Position numbers and translations under genes: made by a program. From positions 62,001-126,000 of the forward strand of contig JAVBPH010000046.1 in assembly GCA_031549725.1 (NCBI GenBank): a stretch of DNA of 64,000 bases. Direction: 5' to 3'. The notes under the pieces were generated by a model. It worked only from the letters and a program-made list of their open reading frames with translations. It ran no database searches and was not told the DNA's origin. Shown one piece after another: positions 52,106 through 61,656 of this stretch (the stretch's first letter is position 1; each line of letters opens with the position of its first letter). Origin of the DNA: UBA937 sp031549725 (GTDB lineage: Bacteria > Spirochaetota > Spirochaetia > Treponematales > Breznakiellaceae).

Positions 52106-52966
52106 ATGATGGAACTGAAAAGTAAAAAAACATTTTATAGTACCGAAACCGCCTGGTGCCCGGGCTGCGGCAATTACGATATACTGGACACCCTCGTATC
52201 GGTGCTTAATGATTTAAAAAAGAAACCCGAAGAAATTCTTCTCATAGGAGGAATTGGACAGGCCGCAAAGGCAAATCAATATATCAATGCCAACGGCTTT
52301 TCGGGACTTCATGGCCGGGCTCTTCCTGCAGCGGCGGGGGCAAAAATGGCCAATGAAAAACTGACGGTCATTGTGAATACCGGTGACGGTGATTCCTACG
52401 GTGAAGGGGGGAATCATTTTATTCATAACATAAGAAGAAATATGGATATTACCCATTTTGTCCATGATAACCAAATCTATAGCCTGACCAAGGGACAGTG
52501 TTCGCCCACGTCCAGTGCATGTTCCGTATTACCCTCCGCGGCCTGCAATATGAATATCCCCATGAATCCCATTCTTATCGCCATAGCAGCGGGGGCCACA
52601 TTTGCAGCCCGTTCCTTCAGCGGTGATAAAGTCCATCTGGCTTCCATGATGAAAGCCGCAATTCAACACAGGGGATACGCTCTGGTGGATATTCTCCAGC
52701 CCTGTATCAGCTTTAACAAAGTAAATACCTTCAGTTATTACAAAGAGCGGGTATATGAATTGGAAAAGGACTATGACCCCTCGGATAAAACCCTGGCGCT
52801 TCAGAGAAGTATGGAATTCGGTGATAAAATACCCATAGGAATATTGTATCAGGCATCAATCCCTGATTTTCATGAGCTGCGGCCCCAGATATTCAAGGGC
52901 AAACCGCTTTTTGATGAGAAAACCGATGTCAAAGCAATTCAAGAGCTTATAAAAACGTATCATTGA
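52106..52966 (+). CDS. 2-oxoacid:ferredoxin oxidoreductase beta subunit
   Basis: Protein of 286 residues, the thiamine-diphosphate-binding beta subunit (KorB/VorB type): cysteine motif WCPGCGNYDI, GDGDSYGEGGNHF with the ThDP-Mg site, and NQIYSLTKGQCSPTS. It pairs with the gamma-alpha protein. AAAGGA lies before the ATG, at the end of repeat B. No separate ferredoxin-like delta subunit is in the window. Confidence 0.92.
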   Translation: MMELKSKKTFYSTETAWCPGCGNYDILDTLVSVLNDLKKKPEEILLIGGIGQAAKANQYINANGFSGLHGRALPAAAGAKMANEKLTVIVNTGDGDSYGEGGNHFIHNIRRNMDITHFVHDNQIYSLTKGQCSPTSSACSVLPSAACNMNIPMNPILIAIAAGATFAARSFSGDKVHLASMMKAAIQHRGYALVDILQPCISFNKVNTFSYYKERVYELEKDYDPSDKTLALQRSMEFGDKIPIGILYQASIPDFHELRPQIFKGKPLFDEKTDVKAIQELIKTYH

Positions 52967-53169
52967 AGATTGAATTCAAAGAAATTCCGGAAGCATCCCC
53001 ATAATAGACCCTTGGGGAGGTCCGTTTTGCTGAAATTTATACTAATTTGGTCAGTTATCCCGGTTTTCCTTCATCATATTTCACTGTTTTTATTAAAGTT
53101 TTATCCCCGGGGTGATTCTTGAGTCCTTGTCTGTAAATGTTTTATACGTTATTCTTATTATATCTTATT

Positions 53170-53781
53170 ATGGAAAGTAAAGTATTTATTAAAGGTGAAA
53201 TAATTTTCCGCGAAGGTGACCTGGGAGATATGATGTATATTTTACAGGACGGCTTGGTGGATCTTAAAAAGAAAGTTGAAAAGGGCGAAGTTGTCCTTAA
53301 AACGATCTCCAAACCTAGTGAATTCTTCGGCGAGATGGCCCTCATTGACGGCCGTCCCAGATCCGCTTCTGCGGTGGCAGCGGCGGAAACCCGGGTGATT
53401 GCTATTGATGGAAAATCCTTTGAAAGGATGATCCTTACTAATGGGAAATTTGCCCTTAAAATAATCAAGATACTTTCCGAGAGGATCAGGAATTCGAATC
53501 AGCAGTTGGAGGAGTTAATCGATACCTCTCCCCGGGAACGGATGATGACCGGCATGGCCCGGTTTGCTGCTGCCTTTGGGGAACGGATTGCCAATGGACA
53601 TTACAAGGTTTCCATCAGGGAACTCAGATTATGGATAAACGGCAATATGGGAATTCCCTATGACGATATTGATGTCTGGGTCGGAAAGTTTTTATCCACC
53701 CGGATTATTGCGTATGCCGGAACCAGCCGGGACCATATCATTCTTTCCCAGCGTTTTGTCCAGGAATACAGCAAAGTATAA
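53170..53781 (+). CDS. Cyclic nucleotide-binding protein of the CRP family
   Basis: Protein of 203 residues. The N-terminal cyclic-nucleotide-binding domain has GDLGDMMYILQDG, and the phosphate-binding cassette FGEMALIDGRPRSASA with the conserved Arg. The C-terminal part (about 125-203) is helical but lacks an obvious helix-turn-helix. It may sense cAMP or cGMP. A CHASE2/cyclase-like gene lies 900 bases downstream, a suggestive but unproven link. Neither this start nor the ATG at 53137 has a clear ribosome site. Confidence 0.85.
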   Translation: MESKVFIKGEIIFREGDLGDMMYILQDGLVDLKKKVEKGEVVLKTISKPSEFFGEMALIDGRPRSASAVAAAETRVIAIDGKSFERMILTNGKFALKIIKILSERIRNSNQQLEELIDTSPRERMMTGMARFAAAFGERIANGHYKVSIRELRLWINGNMGIPYDDIDVWVGKFLSTRIIAYAGTSRDHIILSQRFVQEYSKV

Positions 53782-53812
53782 CCTCCGGGTTTAAATTGGG
53801 TGATGGTGTATA

Positions 53813-54670
53813 ATGAAAAGACAGACCTCCGTTTTTTTTGTTTCCTTGTTTTTTTGCTTTTTATTTTTTGCCTGTATGAAGCAGCCTGGTTCCCAGGAAA
53901 ATTCTCCCGGGACTGTCCAGGAGCCCCAGGTGACTGAAAATAAAAACGCCCCTTCCGGGGAACCGGTTTTTAATGCCCAGTTATGGGGAATCCTTTCCCG
54001 GGCGGGTCTTCCGGAGGCCATGGCAAAAGCAATTCATGATAATGCCAGCAACGATCCTTCATTTATTATGGACCTTCTGACGGTACTGCAGGAGGATCCC
54101 TATTTTTATGTGCTGGTGGATAAAAAACATCCTCTTTCTTCAGGGTATGCCCCGTCGGATCTGGTGAAACTTTCCGATCTGAAGAATGTATCATATTTAT
54201 TGAACCGCAATGATCTGAGCCTCCGCAAACCCGCCGCGGATGCGCTGGAGGAAATGGCCGCTGCTGCCAGAGCTGCGGGGATAACCCTGCTGGTCTCATC
54301 AACCTACCGGTCATATACATACCAGCAGCAGGTCTATGCCAGGAATGTGGCGGAGATGGGGGAGGCCGAGGCAAACCGGGTTTCCGCAAAACCCGGTGAA
54401 AGCCAGCATCAATTAGGTCTTATTGTTGATTTTGGTTCCATCACAAATGATTTTGCCGTAAGCAAGGCCGGACAATGGATGGCGGACAATGCCAGCAGTT
54501 ACGGCTGGAGTCTTTCCTTCCCCAGGGATTATGAAAGCGTAACCGGCTACAGCTGGGAAAGCTGGCACTTCCGGTACGTAGGAAAGGATCTGGCATATTT
54601 TATAGATGCCTATTTTGGCGGTATTCAGCAGTACGCCCTGCAATTCATCCATGAATGGCTGAAACAATAA
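53813..54670 (+). CDS. VanY-type D-alanyl-D-alanine carboxypeptidase lipoprotein
   Basis: Protein of 285 residues with a lipoprotein signal (LFFAC). Residues 130-250 form the M15 peptidase core: SSTYRSYTYQQQVYARN, SQHQLGLIVDFGS with zinc ligands His and Asp, and ESWHFRYVG with the third His. It trims peptidoglycan stem peptides. It is anchored in the periplasm, and the cyclase-like gene follows 35 bases after its stop. Confidence 0.92.
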   Translation: MKRQTSVFFVSLFFCFLFFACMKQPGSQENSPGTVQEPQVTENKNAPSGEPVFNAQLWGILSRAGLPEAMAKAIHDNASNDPSFIMDLLTVLQEDPYFYVLVDKKHPLSSGYAPSDLVKLSDLKNVSYLLNRNDLSLRKPAADALEEMAAAARAAGITLLVSSTYRSYTYQQQVYARNVAEMGEAEANRVSAKPGESQHQLGLIVDFGSITNDFAVSKAGQWMADNASSYGWSLSFPRDYESVTGYSWESWHFRYVGKDLAYFIDAYFGGIQQYALQFIHEWLKQ

Positions 54671-54705
54671 ACCTTTTTCAATAGCATTGATAAAAACGGG
54701 AACGC

Positions 54706-57081
54706 ATGTACATAAAGAAATCACTGATCCGAATTGTATGTTCAATTATTCTAGGTGTTCCTTTCGGGGTCTTTTTGATTTGGATTTTTTCCGGTCCCCG
54801 GCTGGGCTTCTTCTATGATTTTCTCATGTCCCGCAGAAAGGTTCCTAAAATTTCAACAGAATTGATATTAATTGATACGGCCCAAAATTCAGGTTCCGCC
54901 AATGTGGTGGACCCCGCATTGATTGCTTCGGTACTTTTGACCCTTACCGAGGTTGATGCCGGTCCTGTGGTTATCCAGACCCCTGTCCTGGGAATTTCCC
55001 CGGGGGGCGCCGGGAAGGACCGGGAGATTATTACCCAGGTAACCGATGAATTCAACCGGATTGAACAGAATATACAGAATCTGTTTCAGGGCATCAGGAC
55101 CGGGTCGATTTCTCCTTTAGAATCCGAACAATATGTGGGGGATCTCATTGATTTGATTGACCGGGGGAAAAACCGGCTGGTGTATTCCGTATCCGAGAAG
55201 GAACTGGCCGGGGTTCATTTTTTCGAGAAAGCTGTCCAGATTAAGGAACATGTCTGGATGAGGGAGGATTCCCGGGTCGCGGTATACCAGCCCCAAGCCG
55301 GGGGAGAAACGGATCCCCAGTCGGCCCGGACAAGATGGTATACCGGGTACCGTCCCGATCCGGATGGGGTACTCCGCAGGATTGCCCCGGTGATTCATCT
55401 TGAAGACGGAAATGATTCAAGCTATTTAATGTATGCTGCGGTGAAAGACAGGCTTGATCCCCAAATCGCCCGGTTTACCGATTCCGGAATTGTATTTTCC
55501 GGAATGAAAGGCCGGGGATTTGAAAATAAGGAGCTTCTGCTTCCCTTGGATAAAAATGGTGCATTGCTCCTGGACGGTCCTGGAAAGGATCTTGGTTTAA
55601 GACGTTTTGTTTTAAATGATTTTATCAAATATGATGAGCTGGACCGGATCCTTTTTCTTAAGCTGGAGGAAATGGAAAAGCTGGGATATTATGACCAGCT
55701 TGAACCGGAAAAGCACCCCACCGCTTTGTACCGGTATGCCGCCGCTATGCGGGAGGACCTTCTTAGGGATCCCAATACTGATGCGGTCCGGAGGTGGGTA
55801 ACTTCCCGGAAGAATTATTTTGACGGGGTGGATAATTTTTTCCTCAGCGGGGTGGAGGCAAGGCTTGTTACAGGTTACGAAGAACTGATCGCATCGGATG
55901 AGCTGGACGACACCATCAAGGCTCAGCTTTCCTCCATGAGGGATACCCTGATAAAAAAATTCCAGGAATGCAGAACGGCCTATGAAAATGTATCCGTGGT
56001 CAGAGAAAACCTGGAAACCCAGCTGAACCGGGCTTTTTGCATATTAGGACCCCTGGGTCTTGGACAGGCCGCATGGGGCAGGGGAGGTTCAGGGAATCCC
56101 GGCGAGACCGAAGCTTCGGCAAATTTTGCAAATGCTTTTCTGACCGGGGATGCGATCACCCCCGTCGAGGATATACAGGTAATATTCTGGATATTTATCT
56201 GGATTTTCATTACCTCCTTTATTATCCGGGATACCAATACGGTATTAACCATATTGGCGGGAATTATTGCGGCGGCATTAAGTGTGGTATTTTTTTCATC
56301 CCTCTTTGTTTACCGGGCCCTTTGGATAAATCCGGTGATTCCCGCTGGGGCTGTTTTGTTCAGTTCCCTGGTTTCTGTATTTATGGGATTGATATTTAAA
56401 CGGCGGCTTACCCTGGAACTGCGCCGGGCTTATGGTCCATACATTTCTTCCGCTGCCCTGAAAAAAATTATTAAAAGAACCGGGCCCGAGCCCTGGGAAA
56501 CCATCACCGCGTATACGGCGATTGTGGCTGTCAGAAGCCGCTCGGTGAATACATCGGAAAGCAAGGACAGCCCCGTCATGGCCGCATTGGCGGTCCGCAA
56601 ATTCAGGGATGAGGTTTCCCAGATATTCAAGGAGGCCGGGGCTGTGATCATCGGGAGCGACGGTGATCTGGTTTTGGCAGCGTTTGGTTCTCCCCTGGAA
56701 AGATCCGCCCTGTGGAATGCGGGTATCCCCAATCAGTATATGAACAACCCCGATGATTTAGGAAAGGTTAACCCCGCTGACAAGGCAGTTTCCGCGGTAA
56801 CCGGAATAATGAAAAGGAAGATCGATATAGGAAACTGGACTTTTGGTATCGACTGCGGTGAATGCGCTTTTACCTATTCGGATGCTTCGGGATATTCCGC
56901 TTTTGGGTACGCCGTGGTCAAGGCCAGGATTTTATCGGGCCTTTCGCATAAATACCAGGTGAAAATAATTATCAGTGAAAACCTGAAGGAACATACGGGC
57001 CTCCCCATAGAAACCCGCCGGCTGGATACGCTGGTAGAAAGGGAACTGGGAACCAAGGAAGCTTTCTTTGAACTGATGTAA
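54706..57081 (+). CDS. CHASE2-like sensor with degenerate adenylate/guanylate cyclase domain
   Basis: Protein of 791 residues. An N-terminal membrane helix (12-32) is followed by a long extracytoplasmic CHASE2-type sensor with an opening ILIDT (about 40-490), a cluster of membrane helices (about 495-565), and a class III cyclase domain (about 575-790). The cyclase domain keeps FGRYVSPEV-like YGPYISSAALKKIIK, GDLVLAAFGSP with the second metal Asp, and the GIDCGECAFTY strand, but the first metal Asp (usually LFADIRGF) is replaced by VAVRSRSV. So it may be a pseudo-cyclase or a regulatory partner. It starts 35 bases after the peptidase gene. Confidence 0.82.
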   Translation: MYIKKSLIRIVCSIILGVPFGVFLIWIFSGPRLGFFYDFLMSRRKVPKISTELILIDTAQNSGSANVVDPALIASVLLTLTEVDAGPVVIQTPVLGISPGGAGKDREIITQVTDEFNRIEQNIQNLFQGIRTGSISPLESEQYVGDLIDLIDRGKNRLVYSVSEKELAGVHFFEKAVQIKEHVWMREDSRVAVYQPQAGGETDPQSARTRWYTGYRPDPDGVLRRIAPVIHLEDGNDSSYLMYAAVKDRLDPQIARFTDSGIVFSGMKGRGFENKELLLPLDKNGALLLDGPGKDLGLRRFVLNDFIKYDELDRILFLKLEEMEKLGYYDQLEPEKHPTALYRYAAAMREDLLRDPNTDAVRRWVTSRKNYFDGVDNFFLSGVEARLVTGYEELIASDELDDTIKAQLSSMRDTLIKKFQECRTAYENVSVVRENLETQLNRAFCILGPLGLGQAAWGRGGSGNPGETEASANFANAFLTGDAITPVEDIQVIFWIFIWIFITSFIIRDTNTVLTILAGIIAAALSVVFFSSLFVYRALWINPVIPAGAVLFSSLVSVFMGLIFKRRLTLELRRAYGPYISSAALKKIIKRTGPEPWETITAYTAIVAVRSRSVNTSESKDSPVMAALAVRKFRDEVSQIFKEAGAVIIGSDGDLVLAAFGSPLERSALWNAGIPNQYMNNPDDLGKVNPADKAVSAVTGIMKRKIDIGNWTFGIDCGECAFTYSDASGYSAFGYAVVKARILSGLSHKYQVKIIISENLKEHTGLPIETRRLDTLVERELGTKEAFFELM

Positions 57082-57231
57082 TGCGGGATATTGTATATCC
57101 CGGATGATTGGAAGGCTGTTGGGGTTCATACACGATGCCTGCATCGGTTGATTTTTTAACGCCCTGGAAAAAGGTTGAAACGTTTGTATGTGGTATGAAC
57201 CCTCAGCCTGTATAATAATTTCCTCTACAAC

Positions 57232-57270
57232 GAAGATACTCCGAGGCAGAGCCTCGGAGTATCTTCATTT
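57232..57270. terminator. Perfect hairpin between convergent genes
   Basis: GAAGATACTCCGAGGC (57232-57247) and GCCTCGGAGTATCTTC (57251-57266) form a perfect 16-bp stem with an AGA loop between convergent genes and followed by ATTTTC. It can terminate both transcripts. The preceding 150 bases resemble the GGTATAATAATTTCCTC-type repeats at 9.9 and 45.5 kb. Confidence 0.8.
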
Positions 57271-57278
57271 TCCGGTTA

Positions 57279-58379
57279 TTATTTGCTGTTAATCTTTGTA
57301 ATAGGGGCCGCCATCGATCTAAGCCGGACCACCCGGCCGCCGCCCAGTTCAGGATATGCCCTGTAACGTTTCCCGTCATCCGAGAAGGGTGACGCCTTTT
57401 CCCCGGGGAAAGGCGGGTACCGTTCCTGGGTCCACCGGATTTCCGGATCGCTGAGCCTCATATTAGGTTTCGCCGGATCAAAATAAATAAACGATTCATG
57501 GGCGCCCCTTTGTTCCAGGGGCGCTTCGTCGGTACACTGGAGATACCGGATAACCCCCCGGGTCAGGTCCACCGACTGGACTATGGCCGAGTGAACCATG
57601 GTCCCGTCTTCTCCCCGGAAAAGCATTACGTCCGCGGGTTTCAGGTTCCCCACCTTATCATCCACGGATATAACTTCCCGGCTGTTTGAATTAAAAAACC
57701 AGGTTCCGGCATAATAGGCTGGATCGCCGCCCTTCGGCACCCCGATGGTATTCCTGAGGGTGCGTCCCAAATCCAGGCCGCCCTTGTTTGCTATGTAGTT
57801 CAGAACGTGCCAAACAAATCCCGAACAGTCCATGCCTACCCAGCCAACACAGTAAAGGTAATTGTACACATCGGTACTCTGGATTTCCGATCCTGAGGCC
57901 AATACATAGGGCCTGTGGGGCAGACCCCGGTAGGACCCGGCCTTCATCCGGGCTACATCAAAAAGATCCCGGGTGGTCTGCCATGTCCGGGAGGGAATAT
58001 CAAAAATAACCACCTTTTCCCTGCCGTCCTGGAGGGTTTTGGTATATGTTTTGAAATCTTCGCTTCCCAGGACTTCACCGATAATGGACCATAAAAAAAC
58101 AGGATCCGCCTTGCCTCCGCCGATAAATTCCCAGGAATGGTCAGCCAGTTCGGAACGCTCATAGTTCTGGGCAAAGGGCATCCGGAGGTTCATCACCCGT
58201 TCCCCTATAATATAGGTCTTGAAACACTGACGGTATGCTTCTTCTATAGCCGATTCAACCCCGTTTCCCCAGATCCGGGAAGGATCGGAAAACGAGGAGA
58301 GGGCGGATTCTTCAGTGGCATGAATTTGGATCAATACTGATACAAAAACACAAATGGCTAATATTTTACATCTTCTCAT
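57279..58379 (-). CDS. Exported NlpC/P60-like cysteine hydrolase
   Basis: Protein of 366 residues with an N-terminal signal peptide (residues 1-21). The C-terminal half has the NlpC/P60 features: catalytic Cys in VGMDCSGFVWHVLN, and His in GTMVHSAIVQ, 70-80 residues later, with KPADVMLFRG. It probably cleaves peptidoglycan stem peptides. The N-terminal 150 residues form an unknown domain. It is convergent with the cyclase-like gene; no strong ribosome site is visible. Confidence 0.8.
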   Translation of the reverse strand: MRRCKILAICVFVSVLIQIHATEESALSSFSDPSRIWGNGVESAIEEAYRQCFKTYIIGERVMNLRMPFAQNYERSELADHSWEFIGGGKADPVFLWSIIGEVLGSEDFKTYTKTLQDGREKVVIFDIPSRTWQTTRDLFDVARMKAGSYRGLPHRPYVLASGSEIQSTDVYNYLYCVGWVGMDCSGFVWHVLNYIANKGGLDLGRTLRNTIGVPKGGDPAYYAGTWFFNSNSREVISVDDKVGNLKPADVMLFRGEDGTMVHSAIVQSVDLTRGVIRYLQCTDEAPLEQRGAHESFIYFDPAKPNMRLSDPEIRWTQERYPPFPGEKASPFSDDGKRYRAYPELGGGRVVRLRSMAAPITKINSK

Positions 58380-58551
58380 ATCAAAAAGTACCGGATTTAC
58401 CCGGTTATTTAAGTATCGAAAAAAAATGGTACTTTGTTAAGTCCCGTGGGCCAGGCATTATGGTTTGCCCGGCTGATGGATAAACCATCGGAAATTGATT
58501 GCGGGCAAACCATCCTGAGAGCAGGGTATTTTCTTAAATTAAAAATTTTTG

Positions 58552-58596
58552 TTGACAGCTCATTTTTTCAGTGCTATGCTATCAGATGTCAGACAT
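58552..58596 (+). promoter_or_regulatory. Consensus promoter and GntR-like operator of the sugar-acid locus
   Basis: TTGACA (58552-58557), a 17-base spacer, and TATGCT (58575-58580) make a strong sigma70 promoter. Just downstream ATGTCAGACAT (58586-58596) is an odd palindrome of the kind bound by FadR/GntR-type regulators, overlapping the transcription start. The regulator is not in the window. Confidence 0.75.
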
Positions 58597-58655
58597 GTTA
58601 TATGACGAAAAGAATCAATTCACATTGAGGACTGTCCGGACATAAAGGAGGACAT

Positions 58656-59555
58656 ATGGCTGTCAGAAAATCCATAGTACTTACACCTTTGGTCCCCGCA
58701 GCGGAGAACGACCTTCAGCTTTTCTCCGAATGCGTACAGATACTTGCCGGTACGGAAACATCGGTAATAGAGTATTACACTCCGCCGCAGCATATGTCCC
58801 GGACCCGGGAAATCCTTTCTTCACATAACATGGATACGGTCCTGCTTATTGCGCTCATCCAAAAAAGGAACAACTGGAATCTTTCCGCAGCAAATGTACA
58901 GGAACGGACAACCGCTCTGGGACATGTCATGGAACACATGGCATCAGCCCGGGAGGCGGGAATTTCAAAGGTCCTGATCACCAGCGGACGCAGATCATTA
59001 CAGTACCGCCAGGAACAAGCAGCTTATGAGTCTTTGAAAGCCAGCATTGGGGTGCTCCTGCAAACTTACGGAAAGGAAATGGAAATCTTTCTTGAGCCGG
59101 GGGATCACGACATTGATGCATTTCAGACAATCGGGAATACCATAAAAGCAGTCAATCTGATGAAGGATATATCCGGCTCTTCCGGGAACATTTCCCTCAC
59201 CATGGATACAAGCCATCTGGCCCAGCTTGGAGAAGATCCTTGTGAATCCATAGAGGCCGCGGCCCAGTTCTGTGGTCATATTCATATGGCAAATTGCATT
59301 CTTGATCCGGGACATCCGCTTTATGGGGACAAACATCCCCTGTTCAGCGATCCGGAGGGCTACTATTCCCCGGAGGATTTGAAGGGGATCGGTTTGGAAT
59401 TTATGGAGAAATGGAGCACCAGGAAAAAGGACCTGATCATCGGATGTGAGGTAATTTCCCGTACCGCCGGCAGGTTTGGATGGCTGGAACAGGTCCTCAC
59501 TGAAAATGCATGGTTCTATGGACCCCGGCGGGGAATATCATATGGGGATAGCTGA
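58656..59555 (+). CDS. Sugar-phosphate isomerase/epimerase-like TIM barrel
   Basis: Protein of 299 residues of the xylose isomerase-like TIM barrel family: MDTSHLAQLGEDPCESI and FCGHIHMANC supply the typical metal ligands, and GCEVISRTAGRFGW is the C-terminal strand. AAAGGAGG lies 6 bases before the ATG. It is the first gene after the strong promoter, and it probably isomerises or epimerises the sugar derivative imported by the transporter at the window's right edge. Confidence 0.82.
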   Translation: MAVRKSIVLTPLVPAAENDLQLFSECVQILAGTETSVIEYYTPPQHMSRTREILSSHNMDTVLLIALIQKRNNWNLSAANVQERTTALGHVMEHMASAREAGISKVLITSGRRSLQYRQEQAAYESLKASIGVLLQTYGKEMEIFLEPGDHDIDAFQTIGNTIKAVNLMKDISGSSGNISLTMDTSHLAQLGEDPCESIEAAAQFCGHIHMANCILDPGHPLYGDKHPLFSDPEGYYSPEDLKGIGLEFMEKWSTRKKDLIIGCEVISRTAGRFGWLEQVLTENAWFYGPRRGISYGDS

Positions 59556-59598
59556 AAATTGAATTTTCTAGGGATCCCTTTAATCAGTTAATAATATA

Positions 59599-59756
59599 TC
59601 AACAACCGCGCTGCAAGCAGCGGGGTATGTTGGTTCTGCAAGGTATGGATTGTAGCGGTTTTAATACCCCCTGGACAAATTTTTTGTTTAGGGTAAACGC
59701 CCTAAAGGGCGCACGTGAAAGCGTGCAGAAGGTATTAAACCCGCATGTGAATAAAG
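59599..59756 (+). repeat. Family B repeat copy at the 5' end of the transaldolase-like gene
   Basis: It starts TCAACAACCGCGCTGCAAGC and ends GCGTGCAGAAGGTATTAAAC with GAATAAA, like the copy at 51957-52097. Right after it come AAAGGAAAGGAG and the start codon at 59771. The upstream frame continuing to 59627 runs through the repeat and is rejected. Confidence 0.8.
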
Positions 59757-59770
59757 GAAAGGAGAAAAAC

Positions 59771-60802
59771 ATGGACAGTTATTTCTGGAGGGTCAGGAAA
59801 TCCACAGCGACCCGCTTCTGGATCAATAACGTAACAATGAAAGAAGCTGATTTGGCGATTGAACACGGAGCCTCCGGGTGTACCCAGAACCCTTCATATG
59901 TCTGGAAAATTCTCAGCGGTTCCGAGGACAAGGACTTCGCCATGGAAAAACTGCGGGGTATCCTCAAAACAGAATCGGATCCGGAAGCAGTCGTTGTCAG
60001 GCTGCAAAGGGATCTGGTTGCCCGGGTTGCGGAGAAATTTCTTCCTCTGTACAAACAGACCCAGGGACAGATGGGATACGTCAGTATCCAAGGCAGCCCC
60101 ATCAACGAAGATACAAAAACCATCGTCGAGACCGCCCGTTTCAACTGTATCGCCCCCAATATTATGGCGAAAATTCCGGTGACCGAACATGGATTGGAAG
60201 CTATCAGAATTCTGGTTAAGGAAGGCATTCCAATCAATGCAACCGAATGTATGGCGGTTAAACAGGTGGTGGATGTATGTGAAGCATATGTACAGTCGAT
60301 AGAAGGCATTGCCCATCCTGCGCCCCTCTATTTCAGCCTGATCACAGGCATCTACGATGAATATCTTCAAAAAGAAGTTGCATCAAAGAATATCCATGTC
60401 GATCAGGACGCCCTTTGGCAGGCGGGTATGAGCATCGCTAAAAAAGTACATCAATTGGTGGCTGCCAGAAAATACCCCTGCGGGTTTATCGGCGGCGGGG
60501 CCAGGGGGCTCCACCATTTCACGGAAATGGTTGGGGCTGATGCATGCATCACCATCAACTGGGAAGGCGCGGCGAAGGAATTAATTGAAATGAACCCACC
60601 TGTGGTTAACCGTTTTGCCGCACCGACAGATTTCAGTGTTGAGGAGGAATTGCTCAACAATCTGGAGGATCACCGGAAAGCCTATTTTATTAATGGTATC
60701 ACATCTTCAGAATATGAAGAATTCGGTCCGGTGGTCCTGTTCAGGAATAATTTCGTTTCCGCATGGGAAAAGGCAATCGAATTCATCCGTTCCTTACGGT
60801 AA
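59771..60802 (+). CDS. Transaldolase-like aldolase
   Basis: Protein of 343 residues of the transaldolase family. It has the catalytic Lys in IMAKIPVTEHGLEAI and NATECMAVKQ, and a typical GASGCTQNPSYVWKI front (T-x-NP). AAGGAAAGGAG lies about 7 bases before the ATG. The full-length transaldolase is usually shorter (about 220 residues, MipB) or near 320 (TalB); this one belongs to the divergent group. It probably cleaves a sugar derivative and acts with the adjacent HpcH aldolase. Confidence 0.85.
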   Translation: MDSYFWRVRKSTATRFWINNVTMKEADLAIEHGASGCTQNPSYVWKILSGSEDKDFAMEKLRGILKTESDPEAVVVRLQRDLVARVAEKFLPLYKQTQGQMGYVSIQGSPINEDTKTIVETARFNCIAPNIMAKIPVTEHGLEAIRILVKEGIPINATECMAVKQVVDVCEAYVQSIEGIAHPAPLYFSLITGIYDEYLQKEVASKNIHVDQDALWQAGMSIAKKVHQLVAARKYPCGFIGGGARGLHHFTEMVGADACITINWEGAAKELIEMNPPVVNRFAAPTDFSVEEELLNNLEDHRKAYFINGITSSEYEEFGPVVLFRNNFVSAWEKAIEFIRSLR

Positions 60803-60826
60803 ACGTCAAAAGGAGGAAAAATACAT

Positions 60827-61627
60827 ATGTCCATGAGCCTGAGACGGAAAATCAGAGAGGGTAAGCGTGTGCTGGGAACCATGCTGTGTATGGTCACCAG
60901 CCCGAACATTATCTGGGTATTCAAGAACCTGGGATTTGATTTCATATTCATCGATTGCGAGCATGGGACGTATACATTCCAGGATGTATCGAACCTGGTG
61001 TCCCTTTCCCGGGCGCTGGACCTTGGTGTCATTGTCCGCGTGCCCGAACCCCAGCGGCAGGTTATCCAGAAGTACGGGGATATGGGAATTGACGGGATCA
61101 TGCTTCCCATGGTGGAGACGAAAGAACAGGTCGAAATTGCCGCGGACTATGCCCGCTACATCCCAAGGGGACACCGGGGAATGAGCCTGGGTGCGACCGT
61201 GGACTATAAGCCGGTCGCGGACCTGCGGAAGACGATCCAGGAGATCAACGACAACTTTATCATCCTTGCCCAGATTGAGTCCCGGGCCGGGGTGGAAAAC
61301 ATTGATGAGATTCTGTCCGTGGACGGAGTCGATGGGGTTTTCTTCGGGGTCTATGACATGTCGATCAGTTACGGAAAACCCGGGGAAATCTATGATCCTA
61401 TTTTCAGGCAGAATATTCAGCATGTTCTTGAAGCTGCAAAAAAACGGGACAAGATCCTTGGGCATCATTTCTTCGGATACCAGGATCTTGAATGGGGGCT
61501 TTCCCAGGGAATTCAGATGGTCACATGGCATACCGAGGTGTCGGCCATACAAAAAGCCTATGCGGAAGATGTTAAGGCAATCCGGTCTATGCCGGTGTTC
61601 AATGATGATGCTTTTTCAAAATGTTAG
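60827..61627 (+). CDS. HpcH/HpaI-family aldolase
   Basis: Protein of 266 residues with the class II pyruvate aldolase layout: VLGTMLCMVTSPNIIWVFKN, FIFIDCEHGTY with the metal Glu, IAQIESRAGVENIDEIL with the second metal ligand, and FFGVYDMSISYG. Such enzymes cleave 2-keto-3-deoxy acids to pyruvate and an aldehyde. AGGAGG precedes the ATG by 10 bases. It is followed by two perfect hairpins and then the transporter genes. Confidence 0.9.
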   Translation: MSMSLRRKIREGKRVLGTMLCMVTSPNIIWVFKNLGFDFIFIDCEHGTYTFQDVSNLVSLSRALDLGVIVRVPEPQRQVIQKYGDMGIDGIMLPMVETKEQVEIAADYARYIPRGHRGMSLGATVDYKPVADLRKTIQEINDNFIILAQIESRAGVENIDEILSVDGVDGVFFGVYDMSISYGKPGEIYDPIFRQNIQHVLEAAKKRDKILGHHFFGYQDLEWGLSQGIQMVTWHTEVSAIQKAYAEDVKAIRSMPVFNDDAFSKC

Positions 61628-61656
61628 ATTTTGAAAGGCAACCTTGGATGTGAGTA

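Noticed and set aside
59627..59770. N-terminal extension of the transaldolase-like protein
   Set aside because: It is encoded by the family B repeat, and a clear ribosome site precedes the internal ATG at 59771.
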